Counted from the first letter of the stretch, positions 49,210-59,939 are shown. The stretch: DNA of 64,000 nucleotides from Candidatus Accumulibacter contiguus (GCF_012940005.1 NZ_SPMX01000033.1:1-64000); one strand, 5' to 3'. A program made the numbers and translations. The notes: generated by a model from the sequence alone, not told the origin.

Positions 49210-50172
49210 ATGAAAGGAAAGACATTGCTGGTATTGCGGCACGGTAAGTCGGACTGGGGCACCGGTCACGAGGATTTTCACCGCCCGCTGGTCGAAAGAG
49301 GCCGCCTCGGCAGCCAGAAAATGGGGGCCTGGATCAAGCGCCAGAAACTGGTTCCGGACGCGGTGCTCAGTTCCACGGCCGAGCGCGCGCGTGCCACGAC
49401 GGCAGCGGCCTGCAAGGCGATGGGGGTACCGTTGAGCAAGGTGCGCTGGGACGAGCGTCTCTATGCGGCGCCAGTCGAAGATCTGCTGGCGGCGCTGGCC
49501 GATTGCCCGAAGAGTGCCCACCGGGTGATGGTGGTCGGACACAATCCGGGGCTCGAAGAACTGATCGATTATCTGAACGAAGGCCAGATCGAGGTTCCGG
49601 ACGATGGCAAGGTGCTGCCGACTTCGGCACTCGCCCAACTGGAAATGATCGAAGACTGGACGAAGCTCGAGCCCGGCTGCGCCACTCTGGTCTCGGTCAC
49701 CCGACCCGGACAGGTGCCGGACGATCTGGCCGTAGACGACGAGCCGCAGGGTCCCGTTCCCGACTACTTCTTTACCCAGTCGGCAGTGCTCCCCTATCGT
49801 CGGATCGACGGCCAACTGGAAATCATGGTCATCGCCTCGCGCAAGGGCACTCGCTGGGTGATCCCCAAGGGCGTCAAGGAACCCGAGCTGTCCTTGCGTG
49901 ACTCAGCCGGCAAGGAAGCCCTGGAGGAGGCAGGCGTGCGCGGTCGCCTCGACGAGGAGCCGATTGGCCATTACGACTACAAGAAATGGGGCGGCGTGTG
50001 CCATGTGGCGGTATTTCCGATGGAAGTCAGCGAAAGCGTTCCCGAAGACGAGTGGGAAGAGAGCCACCGCGAACGGCGCTGGCTGGAGGCCGGCAAAGCC
50101 AGGAGCATGGTCGACGAGCGTGCCCTGCGCAAGCTGATCGACAAACTGGCCAAACGGGTCGGCAAACGCTGA
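49210..50172 (+). CDS. SixA-like histidine phosphatase fused to a Nudix hydrolase
   Basis: 320 residues. Domain 1 (about 1-165) is a SixA-type phosphatase: LLVLRHGKSDWG (catalytic His in RHGKS), DAVLSSTAERARATT and VMVVGHNPGLEEL with the second His. Domain 2 (about 180-310) is Nudix, with box GVKEPELSLRDSAGKEALEE followed by AGV. The box has the core EALEEAG, but Leu replaces the usual Glu at position 7, and Lys replaces Arg before the first catalytic Glu. The fold fits inositol-pyrophosphate/diadenosine-polyphosphate Nudix enzymes. The order is opposite to mycobacterial MutT1, where Nudix comes first. In a polyphosphate-cycling host a polyphosphate-like substrate is tempting but unproven. 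Confidence 0.85.
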   Translation: MKGKTLLVLRHGKSDWGTGHEDFHRPLVERGRLGSQKMGAWIKRQKLVPDAVLSSTAERARATTAAACKAMGVPLSKVRWDERLYAAPVEDLLAALADCPKSAHRVMVVGHNPGLEELIDYLNEGQIEVPDDGKVLPTSALAQLEMIEDWTKLEPGCATLVSVTRPGQVPDDLAVDDEPQGPVPDYFFTQSAVLPYRRIDGQLEIMVIASRKGTRWVIPKGVKEPELSLRDSAGKEALEEAGVRGRLDEEPIGHYDYKKWGGVCHVAVFPMEVSESVPEDEWEESHRERRWLEAGKARSMVDERALRKLIDKLAKRVGKR

Positions 50173-50196
50173 AGCGAAGAAGCATTCTGCAAGCGG

Positions 50197-50463
50197 CTAG
50201 CGGTGGCGCATGCCGCCACTGCTCCGCGCCACGGCTTCGTTTACCCGCAACGGCTGGCCGTGCAGGTCCTTGCCGTCGAGGGCAGCGATCGCGGAAAGCG
50301 AATGCGCCCTGCCGGGCATTTCGACAAAGCCGAAGCCCTTCGATGCACCGCTGAACAGCTCGCGCATCACCTGCACGGACTTCACCTGGCCGAAGGCCTT
50401 GAACAGATTGGTGAGTTCTGTTTCGTCCGTCTCGGGTGCGAGATTACCCACGAATATATTCAT
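50197..50463 (-). CDS. RNA-binding protein with a single RRM domain
   Basis: 88 residues from ATG at 50463. RNP2 is MNIFVGNLA at the start and RNP1 is KGFGFVEM near residue 45, with the DETELTNLFKAFGQVKSVQV helix between. This is the compact glycine-tailed bacterial RRM family (Rbp type) often induced by cold. It lies just downstream of the rhlE-like helicase gene on the same strand, so the two may work together on structured RNA. The longer frame to 50730 is a shadow within rhlE's tail. Confidence 0.9.
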   Translation of the reverse strand: MNIFVGNLAPETDETELTNLFKAFGQVKSVQVMRELFSGASKGFGFVEMPGRAHSLSAIAALDGKDLHGQPLRVNEAVARSSGGMRHR

Positions 50464-50524
50464 TGCCGGCTCCTGGTCTGACGATTCGATAAATGGCTCG
50501 TGGCTGGTGGCGCAGGTCCGCTGC

Positions 50525-51935
50525 TCAACTGCCGCGTCGGGTGGGGCTGCGAAACAGCGCTGGCAGTGCAGCACCGGCCCTGGCGCTCTGCGGCGCCCGC
50601 GGTACATTCGGCAGCGGCGCCTGACTGGCACGCGCCGGCGTTGACGCGCTCGGGCGTGCCGGTGGCGTCGCCGAGGTCTGCGTCCGCTGCGCACTAGCCT
50701 TTCCCTGGCCGCCGCCGCGTCGCTTGCCATCGCGACCGCCTCGTTCAGCAGCTTGCACTGCGACCAGCAGATGAGGCGGCGGCGGCTGACCGGGCTCGAA
50801 TCCCGGCACGATCTGGCGATCGATGCGACGCGTCAGCAGCTTCTCGATGTCGGCGAGCAGCGCGTTCTCCTCAACCGAAACCAGTGAAACCGCCTCGCCG
50901 GTGCTCCCCGCACGCCCGGTCCGGCCGATGCGATGGACATAGTCCTCGGGAACGTTGGGAAGCTCGAAGTTGACCACATGCGGCAACTCTTCGATGTCCA
51001 GACCGCGCGCGGCAATGTCGGTCGCCACCAGGACACGCACCGTGCCGGCTTTGAAGCCGGCCAGTGCCCGGGTACGTGCCGGCTGGCTCTTGTTGCCGTG
51101 GATCGCCGTGGCCTCGATGCCTTCCTTGCACAATTGCTCCGCCAGCCGGTTGGCGCCACTTTTCATGCGCGTGAACACCAGCACCTGGCGCCAGTCGCCC
51201 GACGACACCAGATGGGTCAGCAGTTCGCGCTTGCGCCAGGCATCGACCGGATGGATGCGCTGGGCAACCAGTTCGGATTCGGCGTTGCGGCGTGCAACTT
51301 CGATCATCGCCGGCGCGTGCAGCAGGCCGTCGGCGAGCTGGCGAATCTCGCTGGAAAAGGTGGCCGAGAACAGCAGGTTCTGCCTCCGCGCCGGCAGCAG
51401 CGCGAGGATGCGCCGAATGTCGCGAATGAAGCCCATGTCCAGCATGCGGTCCGCTTCGTCAAGCACCAGGATCTCGACATGCGCCAGGTTGGCGGTCTTC
51501 TGCTGCAGGTGATCGAGCAGGCGGCCCGGCGTGGCGACGAGGATATCGACGCCACGGCGCAAGGCTTCGATCTGTGGATTGATGTTCACGCCGCCGTAAA
51601 CCAGGGTGGACTGGAGCGGCAGGTACTGGCCGTAGGTGCGCACGCTCTCTTCGACCTGCGCCGCGAGTTCGCGGGTGGGTGTCAGGATCAGCGCCCGTAC
51701 GCGCCGGGGGGTGGTGTGCAGCAGTGGGGGAAGCTGCCGACAGCCGCTGCAGCAGCGGCAGCGTGAAGCCGGCGGTCTTGCCGGTTCCGGTCTGGGCGCC
51801 GGCGAGTACATCACGTCCAGCAAGAATGACCGGGATGGCTTGCGCCTGTACTGGCGTCGGTTCGGTGTAGCCCTGTTCGGCGACAACACGCGTGAGTTCG
51901 GCCGCAAGGCCGAGAAGGGCAAACGATTGGGACAA
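50525..51935 (-). CDS. rhlE: DEAD-box ATP-dependent RNA helicase RhlE, one frameshift
   Basis: About 469 residues after removing one base from G5 at 51726-51730 (repaired join [20 protein letters not shown]). Motifs: Q motif [22 protein letters not shown], Ia [68 protein letters not shown]. The Gln/Arg/Pro-rich C-terminal tail is typical of RhlE. It remodels RNA, e.g. during ribosome assembly or cold stress. TTG at 51935 is chosen because AGGAG lies 7 bases before it; the family usually starts MSFxxLGL, as here with SQSFALLGL. Confidence 0.88.
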
Positions 51936-52228
51936 GAAAATCTCCTGCAAACGACCTGCTGCGGCACGGCACCATCAGAGCCGGTTCAGGCGGATACCAC
52001 AATTTTGGGGTGGGATGATTCGGGGCGCTCGGCACTTGCCGGGGGGAGAAACCGCGAGAAAAGCAAACTGCCGACCGGATGAAACACAGCTCGCTTCCGG
52101 GCAGAACTATACACGGTTTAGCGCGGCGCAAGCAGATTATCGGCGCCGGCGACCCGTCGACAAGCGGCTGCCTGCTGCCTGCGACGTGCCCCTCTGTTAC
52201 AATTCCATGCTTGTTCGATACTGATACT

Positions 52229-52273
52229 GGCTGGTGGACCTTCGGGGAGGCGCCAGCCCCCGGTTTCTTTTTC
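52229..52273 (+). promoter_or_regulatory. Terminator-like leader hairpin before serC
   Basis: GGCTGGTG (52229-52236) pairs with CGCCAGCC (52251-52258) with one G-U pair, around a loop containing CCTTCGGGG. After CCCGG comes TTTCTTTTTC (52264-52273). The structure ends 15 bases before the serC ATG, where a terminator would act as an attenuator. A serC-type leader RNA is one possibility. Confidence 0.5.
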
Positions 52274-52288
52274 TAGATAGAGGCAATC

Positions 52289-53404
52289 ATGCAACCCACA
52301 GCGAAACCCAAAAACCCCAATTTTTCCTCAGGTCCCTGCAGCAAGCGCCCGGGCTATGATGTCAGCGCCCTTTCGCTCAACACCCTGGGCCGCTCGCACC
52401 GCTCGGCGCTGGGCAAGAAAGCCCTCGCGCTGGCGTGCTCGGAAACCGCTCGCATCCTCGGTTTGCCGGAAGGCTATCGCGTCGGCGTCGTGCCGGGGTC
52501 GGACACGGGTGCAGTGGAAATGGCGATGTGGTCCTTGCTGGGTCAGCGCGGTGTCGACGTTCTGGTCTGGGAGTCCTTTGGCGCGGGCTGGGCGACGGAC
52601 GTGGTCAAGCAACTGAAACTTTCCGACGCGCGCGTCCTGAAGGCCGATTATGGCGACATCGTCGATCTCGCGCAGGTGAATTTCGACAATGACGTGGTGT
52701 TTACCTGGAACGGCACGACTTCCGGCGTCAAGGTGCCCAATGGTGACTGGATTCCGAATGAGCGCACCGGCCTGACGATCTGCGATGCCACTTCGGCGGT
52801 ATTCGCCATGGACCTGCCCTGGGACAAGCTCGACGTGGTGACTTTCTCCTGGCAGAAGGTCTTGGGCGGTGAGGGGGCGCACGGCATGCTGATCCTCGGC
52901 CCACGCGCGGTTGCCCGTCTGGAAAGCTATAGCCCGCCGTGGCCACTGCCCAAGGTGTTCCGCCTGACCTCCGGCGGCAAGCTCAGCGAAGGTATCTTCC
53001 GCGGGGAAACGATCAACACCCCTTCGATGCTCTGCGTTGCCGACTATCTCGACGCCTTGCAATGGATCGAGGCGATTGGCGGCGTCCCGGCGGCGATCGC
53101 GCGCAGCCAGGCCAACCTGGCGGTGATCGCCGAGTTTGTCGCCGCCAACGACTGGATCACTTTCCTGGCCAAGGATCCGGCAACGCGCTCGAACACCAGC
53201 GTCTGCCTGAGCGTGCAACTCGATGCCGAACAGGTCAAGAAGCTCGTCAAGCTGCTCGACAGCGAAGGCGTTGCTTTCGACATCGGTTCGTACAAGGACG
53301 CACCGGCAGGGATTCGCATCTGGTGTGGGTCTACCGTCGAGACTTCCGACCTGCAAGCGCTGATGCCATGGCTGGCCTGGGCCTATCAGCAGGTCGCCGC
53401 CTGA
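52289..53404 (+). CDS. serC: Phosphoserine aminotransferase (alternative, methanogen/rhizobial type)
   Basis: 371 residues. N-terminus [20 protein letters not shown] is characteristic of the second SerC family, as are [19 protein letters not shown] and [16 protein letters not shown]. The PLP lysine is in [17 protein letters not shown]. It converts 3-phosphohydroxypyruvate and glutamate to phosphoserine in serine synthesis. It is followed 41 bases later by serA, whose product makes its substrate. A hairpin with a U-rich tail in the leader suggests regulated expression. Confidence 0.9.
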   Translation: MQPTAKPKNPNFSSGPCSKRPGYDVSALSLNTLGRSHRSALGKKALALACSETARILGLPEGYRVGVVPGSDTGAVEMAMWSLLGQRGVDVLVWESFGAGWATDVVKQLKLSDARVLKADYGDIVDLAQVNFDNDVVFTWNGTTSGVKVPNGDWIPNERTGLTICDATSAVFAMDLPWDKLDVVTFSWQKVLGGEGAHGMLILGPRAVARLESYSPPWPLPKVFRLTSGGKLSEGIFRGETINTPSMLCVADYLDALQWIEAIGGVPAAIARSQANLAVIAEFVAANDWITFLAKDPATRSNTSVCLSVQLDAEQVKKLVKLLDSEGVAFDIGSYKDAPAGIRIWCGSTVETSDLQALMPWLAWAYQQVAA

Positions 53405-53445
53405 TTCCCGTCATTCCACCGATCATCTATCCGAGTCACATAGCC

Positions 53446-54618
53446 ATGTACAAGGTCAGAACCTACAACAAGATTTCGATCAAGGGTCTCGATCGATTTC
53501 CGCGTCAATCCTATGAAGTCGGTAGCGACATTGCTCACCCCGACGCTTTTCTCCTGCGCAGCCAGAAGCTGCAGGGTATCGACGTCCCCGCCTCGTTGCT
53601 GGCCGTTGCCCGCGCCGGCGCCGGGGTCAACAATGTTCCGGTCGCCGAATACGGCAAGCAGGGGATCGTGGTGTTCAACACCCCGGGAGCCAATGCCAAC
53701 GCCGTCAAGGAACTGGTGATGGCCGGCATGCTGCTGAGCGCGCGCGGCATCGTCGATGGCATGAATTATGTGCAGTCGCTCGCCGATATCCAGGATCCGG
53801 CGGAGATGTCGCCGCTCGTCGAAAAAGCCAAATCCCGCTTTGCCGGCCACGAAATCCGTGGCAAGACGATCGGTATCGTCGGTCTCGGAGCGATCGGCTC
53901 GATGGTCGCCGACATGGCGCTGGCGATGGGCATGACGGTAGTCGGTTTTGACCCGGTGTTGTCGATTGATGCGGCCTGGCGCCTGTCGAACGAAGTCAGC
54001 CGCATGGAAAACCTGCAATCGCTGCTCGCCCGTTCCGACTACGTCTCGCTGCATGTGCCGGCGGTCGATGCCACCCGGCATATGCTCAACGACGACACTC
54101 TGGCGGTCATCAAAGAGGGTGCCGTGCTGCTCAACTTTGCCCGGGACGCGATCGTGAACCCGGCGGCGGTCCTGCGCAGTCTTGACGCCGGCCGGCTCGG
54201 CAAGTACGTCTGCGATTTTCCCGAACCCGCTCTGCTCGGACACCCGCGAATCATTGCCATGCCGCACATCGGCGCCAGTACCGAGGAATCCGAGGAAAAC
54301 TGTGCGGTGATGGCTGCCAACCAACTGGTCGACTATCTGGAAAACGGCCACATCGTGAACTCGGTCAACTTCCCGAAGATCAACATGGAGCGCAGTCCGG
54401 GCACCTCGCGAATCACCTTCTCCAACGACAATGTCTCCGGTGTTCTCGGCCATGTCCTGTCCATTCTGGCCAACCACCAGGTCAATGTCGTAGACATGAT
54501 GAACAAGAGCCGCGGTGAACTGGCTTTCAACATTGTGGACGTCGAGAAAAAGCCCGGCGAAGAGGTGATCGACGCCATCAAGGCGGTCGAACGCGTGATT
54601 CGCGTACGTGTGATCTAG
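53446..54618 (+). CDS. serA: D-3-phosphoglycerate dehydrogenase
   Basis: 390 residues. Substrate domain (LLRSQKLQG, RAGAGVNNVPV), NAD-binding motif IGIVGLGAIGSMVADMALAM with the Asp-type acceptor in VVGFDPVLSI, catalytic region NFARDAIVNPAA, FPEPALLGHPRII and the catalytic His in MPHIGASTEESEENC. A C-terminal ACT domain covers about 325-390 (GVLGHVLSILANHQVNVVDM), the usual place for serine feedback control. It forms an operon with serC upstream. Confidence 0.93.
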   Translation: MYKVRTYNKISIKGLDRFPRQSYEVGSDIAHPDAFLLRSQKLQGIDVPASLLAVARAGAGVNNVPVAEYGKQGIVVFNTPGANANAVKELVMAGMLLSARGIVDGMNYVQSLADIQDPAEMSPLVEKAKSRFAGHEIRGKTIGIVGLGAIGSMVADMALAMGMTVVGFDPVLSIDAAWRLSNEVSRMENLQSLLARSDYVSLHVPAVDATRHMLNDDTLAVIKEGAVLLNFARDAIVNPAAVLRSLDAGRLGKYVCDFPEPALLGHPRIIAMPHIGASTEESEENCAVMAANQLVDYLENGHIVNSVNFPKINMERSPGTSRITFSNDNVSGVLGHVLSILANHQVNVVDMMNKSRGELAFNIVDVEKKPGEEVIDAIKAVERVIRVRVI

Positions 54619-54769
54619 AGTTTCTGTCCGAAACGGCGAGCCGGACGCAGCTCATGGCCCTGCCCTTCCTGCGGCTGGAACCAGGACGCTTGAGCACGGG
54701 TCATATGCCAGTCAATGTGGTTTGGCGCCTGCCTCCGCTGGCTGCTTGCATCGACGACGGGAGAAAGCA

Positions 54770-54928
54770 ATGCCTCTTCAACTGCTCGCAAATCTCGGCT
54801 GGCACGAGTTCTCGGTCCTGCTCTTCGCGCTGCTCCTGGCGCTCGTCTTCTTCCTGGTCCTCCGCCAGAACCAGAAGGATTTTCTCGAAATCGAAGCCTG
54901 GGTGACTGAAAAGAAGCCCGGCTTCTAA
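54770..54928 (+). CDS. Small single-pass membrane protein
   Basis: 52 residues from ATG at 54770 with GGGAGAAAGCA upstream. One strong membrane helix (FSVLLFALLLALVFFLVLRQ) near residues 14-33, then a charged cytoplasmic tail (NQKDFLEIEAWVTEKKPGF). It resembles small YebE/CcoQ-like helpers only in shape; no family is recognised. It lies alone about 150 bases after serA. Confidence 0.5.
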   Translation: MPLQLLANLGWHEFSVLLFALLLALVFFLVLRQNQKDFLEIEAWVTEKKPGF

Positions 54929-55140
54929 TCCCGGCGCGAGCAGCATCCCGGTGATCTCCAGCGCACGCCGATGACACCGAACCCATCTCCATGCTTTCGT
55001 TAGAATGAGAATTGTTGCGTTTGAACGGCACAGCGTGCACAGCTTCGCGCAATGTTATAGACTCGCCTTGGACGTGGATCGGTGAACACGGATTCGCGAT
55101 CTCTTACATATCGATAAACAAGAAATATGAGGGTGCCGAC

Positions 55141-57721
55141 ATGAAAGTTGAAATCGAAAAAAGAAAATGCGCCACCGCTGGAGGCAGATTCCGCTCTGCT
55201 GGTGGGGCGCGAAGACCGGCGCACCGGACTCAGTGTGGACGCACTGAAACGTGCCATGCTCGACAAACTGGTCTATGTGCAGGCGCGCTTCCCGCAGGTG
55301 GCGACGCGGCGTGACTGCTTCATGGCGCTCGCGCAGGCGGTACGCGACCGCCTGTTGCAACGCTGGGTACAAACTGCGCGCACCTATCGCGATCGGGGCA
55401 GCCGTACCGTCTGTTACCTGTCTGCCGAATTCCTGATTGGTCCGCAACTCGGCAATAACCTGATCAATCTCGGGATCTTCGATCAGGCCCGGCAGGCCAC
55501 CCAGGAGTTCGGACTCGATCTGGAAATGCTGCTCGATCAGGAGGAGGAACCGGGGCTGGGCAACGGCGGTCTTGGACGCCTGGCGGCATGTTACCTCGAC
55601 TCGCTGGCAACGCTCGAAATTCCTGCCATCGGTTATGGCATCCTGTACGAGTTCGGCATCTTCACGCAGGCGATTCGCGATGGGCAACAGATCGAGCTGA
55701 CCGACAAGTGGTTACGTGCCGGAAGCCCATGGCTGATCCACCGTCCGAATATCGCTTTCGACATCAAGCTTGGTGGTCATACCGAATATCAGTATGAGGC
55801 GAACGGCGATCGCCGCCTGCGCGTGCAATGGGTTCCGGCCAAACTCGTTCGCGGTACCGCCTGGGACATGCCGGTGTTGGGTTACGGGGTGAATACGCCG
55901 AACCGGCTCCGGCTGTGGAGCGCCGAGGCGCCGGAGAGTTTCGATTTTGCAGCCTTCAATGCCGGCAACTACCATGAGGCCGTCGATGCCCAGATTCGCT
56001 CGGAGACCATCACCAAGGTGCTGTACCCGAACGACGAAACCGAAGCAGGCCAGGAACTCAGGCTAGAACAACAGTACTTCTTCGTGGCTTGCTCACTGAA
56101 GGACATGATTCGCCTGCAACTGCAGCGCGAGAAGAATCTCGATCATTTCGACGAGAAGTTCGTCGTCCAGCTCAACGATACGCATCCGTCGATCGCCGTG
56201 GCGGAACTGATGCGCCTGCTGGTCGATGAATATATGATGGAGTGGGACCAGGCCTGGGCGATTACCCGCAAGACCTTCGCCTACACCAACCACACGCTGC
56301 TGCCGGAGGCGCTCGAAAAGTGGCGACTGGCCCTGTTCAAGCGCGTGCTGCCGCGGCATTTCGAGATCATTTGCGAGATCAACCTGCGTTTCCTCGACGA
56401 AGTGCGGATTCGCTATCCGGGCGACGACGCGCGGCTGCGAAGAATGTCGCTGATCGACGAGGATGGTGCGCACTACGTGCGCATGGCGAATCTGGCGGTC
56501 GTCGGCAGCTTCGCGGTGAATGGTGTGGCCAAGCTACATTCCGAACTGCTCAAGTCGGATGTCCTCAAGGACTTCTACGAGATGTGGCCGGAGAAGTTCA
56601 ACAACAAGACCAATGGCGTCACGCCGCGCCGCTTCGTGGTCCTGGCGAATCCGACGATGTCCGGGCTGATCGAGGAAACCATCGGCACCGGCTGGGTGAC
56701 CGACATGACACGGCTGCGCGAACTCGAACCGTATGCCGACGATCCCGCCTTTCGCGAATCCTGGCGGCGGATCAAGAGCGGCAACAAGAAGCGGCTGGTC
56801 GGCGAGATCAAACGTTTTGCTCATGTCGACGTCGATCCGGCGTCGATGTTCGACATCCAGGTCAAACGTTTTCATGAGTACAAGCGGCAGCACCTCAACA
56901 TCCTGCACGTGGTTTCCTTGTACAAGCGCCTGAAGGACAACCCCGACCTCGTGATCGCGCCCCGCACCGTGATCTTCGGCGGCAAGGCGGCGCCGGGTTA
57001 CTTCATGGCCAAGCTGATCATCCGGCTGATCAACGCCGTCGCCGACGTGATCGGTCGCGATCCGGCGATGCACGGCAAGCTGCAGGTGGTGTTCTTCCCG
57101 AACTACAACGTCAAGCACGCCCAGTCGATCTTTCCTGGTGCCGATCTGTCCGAGCAGATTTCACTAGCCGGAAAGGAAGCCTCCGGAACCGGCAACATGA
57201 AGTTCCAGATGAACGGTGCGCTGACCATCGGCACGCTCGATGGTGCCAATGTCGAAATCCGCGAGGAAGTCGGTGACGAGAACTTCTTCCTGTTCGGGAT
57301 GACCACACCTGAGGTGATGGAACTCAGAAGAACCGGCTACCGACCACGGACCTATTACGACGAGAACCCGCACCTGCGTGAAGTGATCGACCTGATCGCC
57401 AGTGGCTTCTTCACCAAGGGCGACCGCGAGATTTTCCGGCCCCTCGTCGATCACCTGCTCAACCATGACGAGTACATGCTGATGGCTGACTTCCAGTCGT
57501 ACATCGATTGTCAGTCCAGGGTCTCTGATACCTACCTGGACATCGATCGCTGGACACGGATGTCCATCCTCAACGTCGCACGTTCCGGATTCTTTTCTTC
57601 CGATCGGGCGATCTGTGAGTACTGCAACGAGATCTGGAAGGTGAAGCCGGTGCGTATCGAACTCAGTGACCTTTCGGGCGAGGACATGAAGTTCACCCGC
57701 GCCCTTGCCGGATCCGATTAA
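55141..57721 (+). CDS. glgP: Glycogen/alpha-glucan phosphorylase
   Basis: About 859 residues. Classic family blocks: YLSAEFLIGPQLGNNLINLG, EEEPGLGNGGLGRLAACYLD, VQLNDTHPSIAVAELMRLL, TNHTLLPEALEKW, FNNKTNGVTPRRFV and the PLP site EASGTGNMKFQMNGALTIGT followed by DGANVEI. It releases glucose-1-phosphate from glycogen ends. The start needs care: the good ribosome binding site GAGGG points to ATG at 55141, but that frame joins the gene only if one A is dropped from A6 at 55157-55162. A TTG at 55148 is the in-frame alternative without a suitably spaced site. It converges with glgE. Confidence 0.93.
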
Positions 57722-57764
57722 GCGACTGCAGCAGGGGCAGGATGCCCTGCCCCTGCAGTGTCGC
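57722..57764. terminator. Strong hairpin between convergent glgP and glgE
   Basis: GCGACTGCAGCAGGGGCAGG (57722-57741), a three-base loop, then CCCTGCCCCTGCAGTGTCGC. Nearly all bases pair, with two small bulges. Position right after the glgP stop and before the glgE end suggests a terminator shared by both, although a clear T-run is lacking. Confidence 0.6.
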
Positions 57765-57845
57765 ACTTCGATCGCGTTTGTGGACGATGACCCGGCCGAA
57801 GTCAGGCGCGACGCCTTGCCGGTCTGGCTGACCGCGAGCTGCTTT

Positions 57846-59810
57846 CTACCAGCGCCGGACCTTGATGATGTGTGCCATCTTGGTGGTCGGAGCGAGCTCG
57901 ACATAGGCCGTCGGACCATGCCAGCGATAGCGCTCGCCAGAGAGCAGGTCGTGTGCCTGGTACTGCTCGTCCTCGGGAATGCCGAAGGTGCCCAGTGGCA
58001 CATGCAGGATCGAGTGGTGCGAGTGGAAGGGGTCGAGATTGACCACACAGATGACAATGTCCGACCGGTCTTCGGTCATTTTGGCATAGGCGAGGATGTT
58101 GGGGTTGTCGGCATTCAGGAAGAGCACGTTATTGTAGGTTTGCAGGGCGGGGCATTCCTTGCGGATCCGGTTGATCCGGGTGATGATGTCAATGATGTTG
58201 CCCGGGGCTTTCCAGTCGCGCATCTTGATTTCGTATTTCTCCGAATCGAGGTACTCCTCCTTGCCGGGAATCGCCTCGTTCTCACACAGCTCGTAGCCAC
58301 TGTAGATACCGTAGACGCTTGACAATGTCGCGGCCAGCACGGCACGCATGATGAATGCCGGGCGGCCGCCGAACTGCAGGATCGGTGGCAGGATGTCCGG
58401 CGTATTGGCAAAGAAGTTGCCGGTGAAATACTCCTTCATCTCGCCGCAGGTCAACTCGCTGACGTACTCGGTCAGGTCATGCTTGTGGTCACGCCAGGTG
58501 AAATAGGTGTAGGACTGGGCGAAACCGACTTTCGCCAACAAGCGCATCATCTTCGGTTTGGTGAAGGCTTCGGCCAGAAAGATGACTTGCGGGTGCTGCC
58601 GGTGCACTTCGCCGATCACCCATTCCCAGAACGGTACCGGTTTGGTGTGCGGATTGTCGACCCGGAAGGTGGTGACGCCCTTGCCAACCCAGAACAGGAA
58701 AATCTTGAGCATTTCCTGCCACAGCCCGGCGCGGTCGCTGGTCCCGAAATTGAGCGGGTAGACGTCCTGGTATTTCTTCGGCGGGTTTTCGGCGTACTTG
58801 ATCGATCCATCGGGACGATGGAAGAACCACTCCGGATGCGCTGCAACATAAGGATGGTCGGGCGAACAATTCATCACATAATCGAGCGCAATCTCGATTT
58901 CCAACTCACGGCAGGTGGCGACAAACTGGTCCCAGTCGTCCCAGGTACCGAGTTGCGGCTCCAGCGCCATGTGGCCGCCGTGTTTGTTGCCGATCGCCCA
59001 GGGACTGCCGACGTCGCCTGGTACGGCAACCAGGCTGTTGTTCTTGCCCTTGCGAAAACTGTAACCGATGGGGTGGATCGGCGGCAGGTAGACGACGTCG
59101 AAACCCATCGCCTTGATGTCGTGCAAGCGACGGATGCTGTCCTGCAGGGTGCCATGCCGGTACGGCATGTTGCCTTGCGAACGCGGGAAGAACTCATACC
59201 AGGCGGCAAAACGGGTGATGGGCCGATTGACCATGATCGTCAGCGCTGGCGCCAGTTGATGGCCCTCGCTGCGATCGGGGTAGCTGGCCATCATGCCGCG
59301 CATGACCTTGCCGATGCCCAGATCGATGGCGCCGCGCTGCTCGCCGGCAGCCAGCGCAGTTTCGATGGCCGCGATGATGCCCAGCATGCGGCTGAGATCC
59401 TCGCCCTGCGCCACGGCGGCCGACTTCTTGAGGATCACCAGACCCTCGAGCAGTTCGCTCCTGAGGTCTGCACCCGGCACGCTCTTCTTGCTGATTTCGT
59501 CCACCCACGACAGATATCTTTCGGCATACGCCTCGATCGTGTACTCCCAGCGACCGACCGTGGTGACCGTAAACTCACCGAACCAGCGGTCGTTGTCGCC
59601 CTGCGTCATCGCGCTTTCCTGCCATTCCTTGTCACCGACCTGGCGCGCCTTGAGCACGGCCGCCAGTTTGTCATGGCCTTCCTTGTAGATGTCGGCGCTG
59701 ACGGTAACCTTCTCGCCGACGACGCGCTTGATGGGGAAACGGCCACCGACCACTTGCGGCTCGACCGCTTCGATGATCACACGAGGGTATTCTTTGGGAA
59801 TCATCATCAT
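57846..59810 (-). CDS. glgE: Alpha-1,4-glucan:maltose-1-phosphate maltosyltransferase
   Basis: 654 residues from ATG at 59810 (TAGGAGC upstream). GH13 subfamily 3 pattern: N-terminal domain MMIPKEYPRVIIEAVEPQVV, then FDVVYLPPIHPIGYSFRKGK, LEIEIALDYVMNCSPDHPY, nucleophile Asp in VTTFRVDNPHTKPV, acid Glu in VIFLAEAFTKPKMM and YFTWRDHK. It extends alpha-glucan using maltose-1-phosphate. The GlgM-like gene upstream in the same direction would make that donor. A longer frame to 59930 is rejected for lack of a site. Confidence 0.93.
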   Translation of the reverse strand: MMMIPKEYPRVIIEAVEPQVVGGRFPIKRVVGEKVTVSADIYKEGHDKLAAVLKARQVGDKEWQESAMTQGDNDRWFGEFTVTTVGRWEYTIEAYAERYLSWVDEISKKSVPGADLRSELLEGLVILKKSAAVAQGEDLSRMLGIIAAIETALAAGEQRGAIDLGIGKVMRGMMASYPDRSEGHQLAPALTIMVNRPITRFAAWYEFFPRSQGNMPYRHGTLQDSIRRLHDIKAMGFDVVYLPPIHPIGYSFRKGKNNSLVAVPGDVGSPWAIGNKHGGHMALEPQLGTWDDWDQFVATCRELEIEIALDYVMNCSPDHPYVAAHPEWFFHRPDGSIKYAENPPKKYQDVYPLNFGTSDRAGLWQEMLKIFLFWVGKGVTTFRVDNPHTKPVPFWEWVIGEVHRQHPQVIFLAEAFTKPKMMRLLAKVGFAQSYTYFTWRDHKHDLTEYVSELTCGEMKEYFTGNFFANTPDILPPILQFGGRPAFIMRAVLAATLSSVYGIYSGYELCENEAIPGKEEYLDSEKYEIKMRDWKAPGNIIDIITRINRIRKECPALQTYNNVLFLNADNPNILAYAKMTEDRSDIVICVVNLDPFHSHHSILHVPLGTFGIPEDEQYQAHDLLSGERYRWHGPTAYVELAPTTKMAHIIKVRRW

Positions 59811-59939
59811 TCTGCTCCTAAATCCTGATCCGGCCTGGCCGGAAGAGTGGAATCTGTAGGTGAAGACCGGTGCGCGCCAACAGCGCGCAGGCCGACGGAA
59901 GCAAGCCGATGTCGCGGCTGCCGTCGACACCCGCCGGCA

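Noticed and set aside
55001-55019. Fur-box-like sequence TAGAATGAGAATTGTTGCG upstream of glgP
   Set aside because: Only the first half-site matches well, and the downstream gene is glycogen phosphorylase with no iron link.
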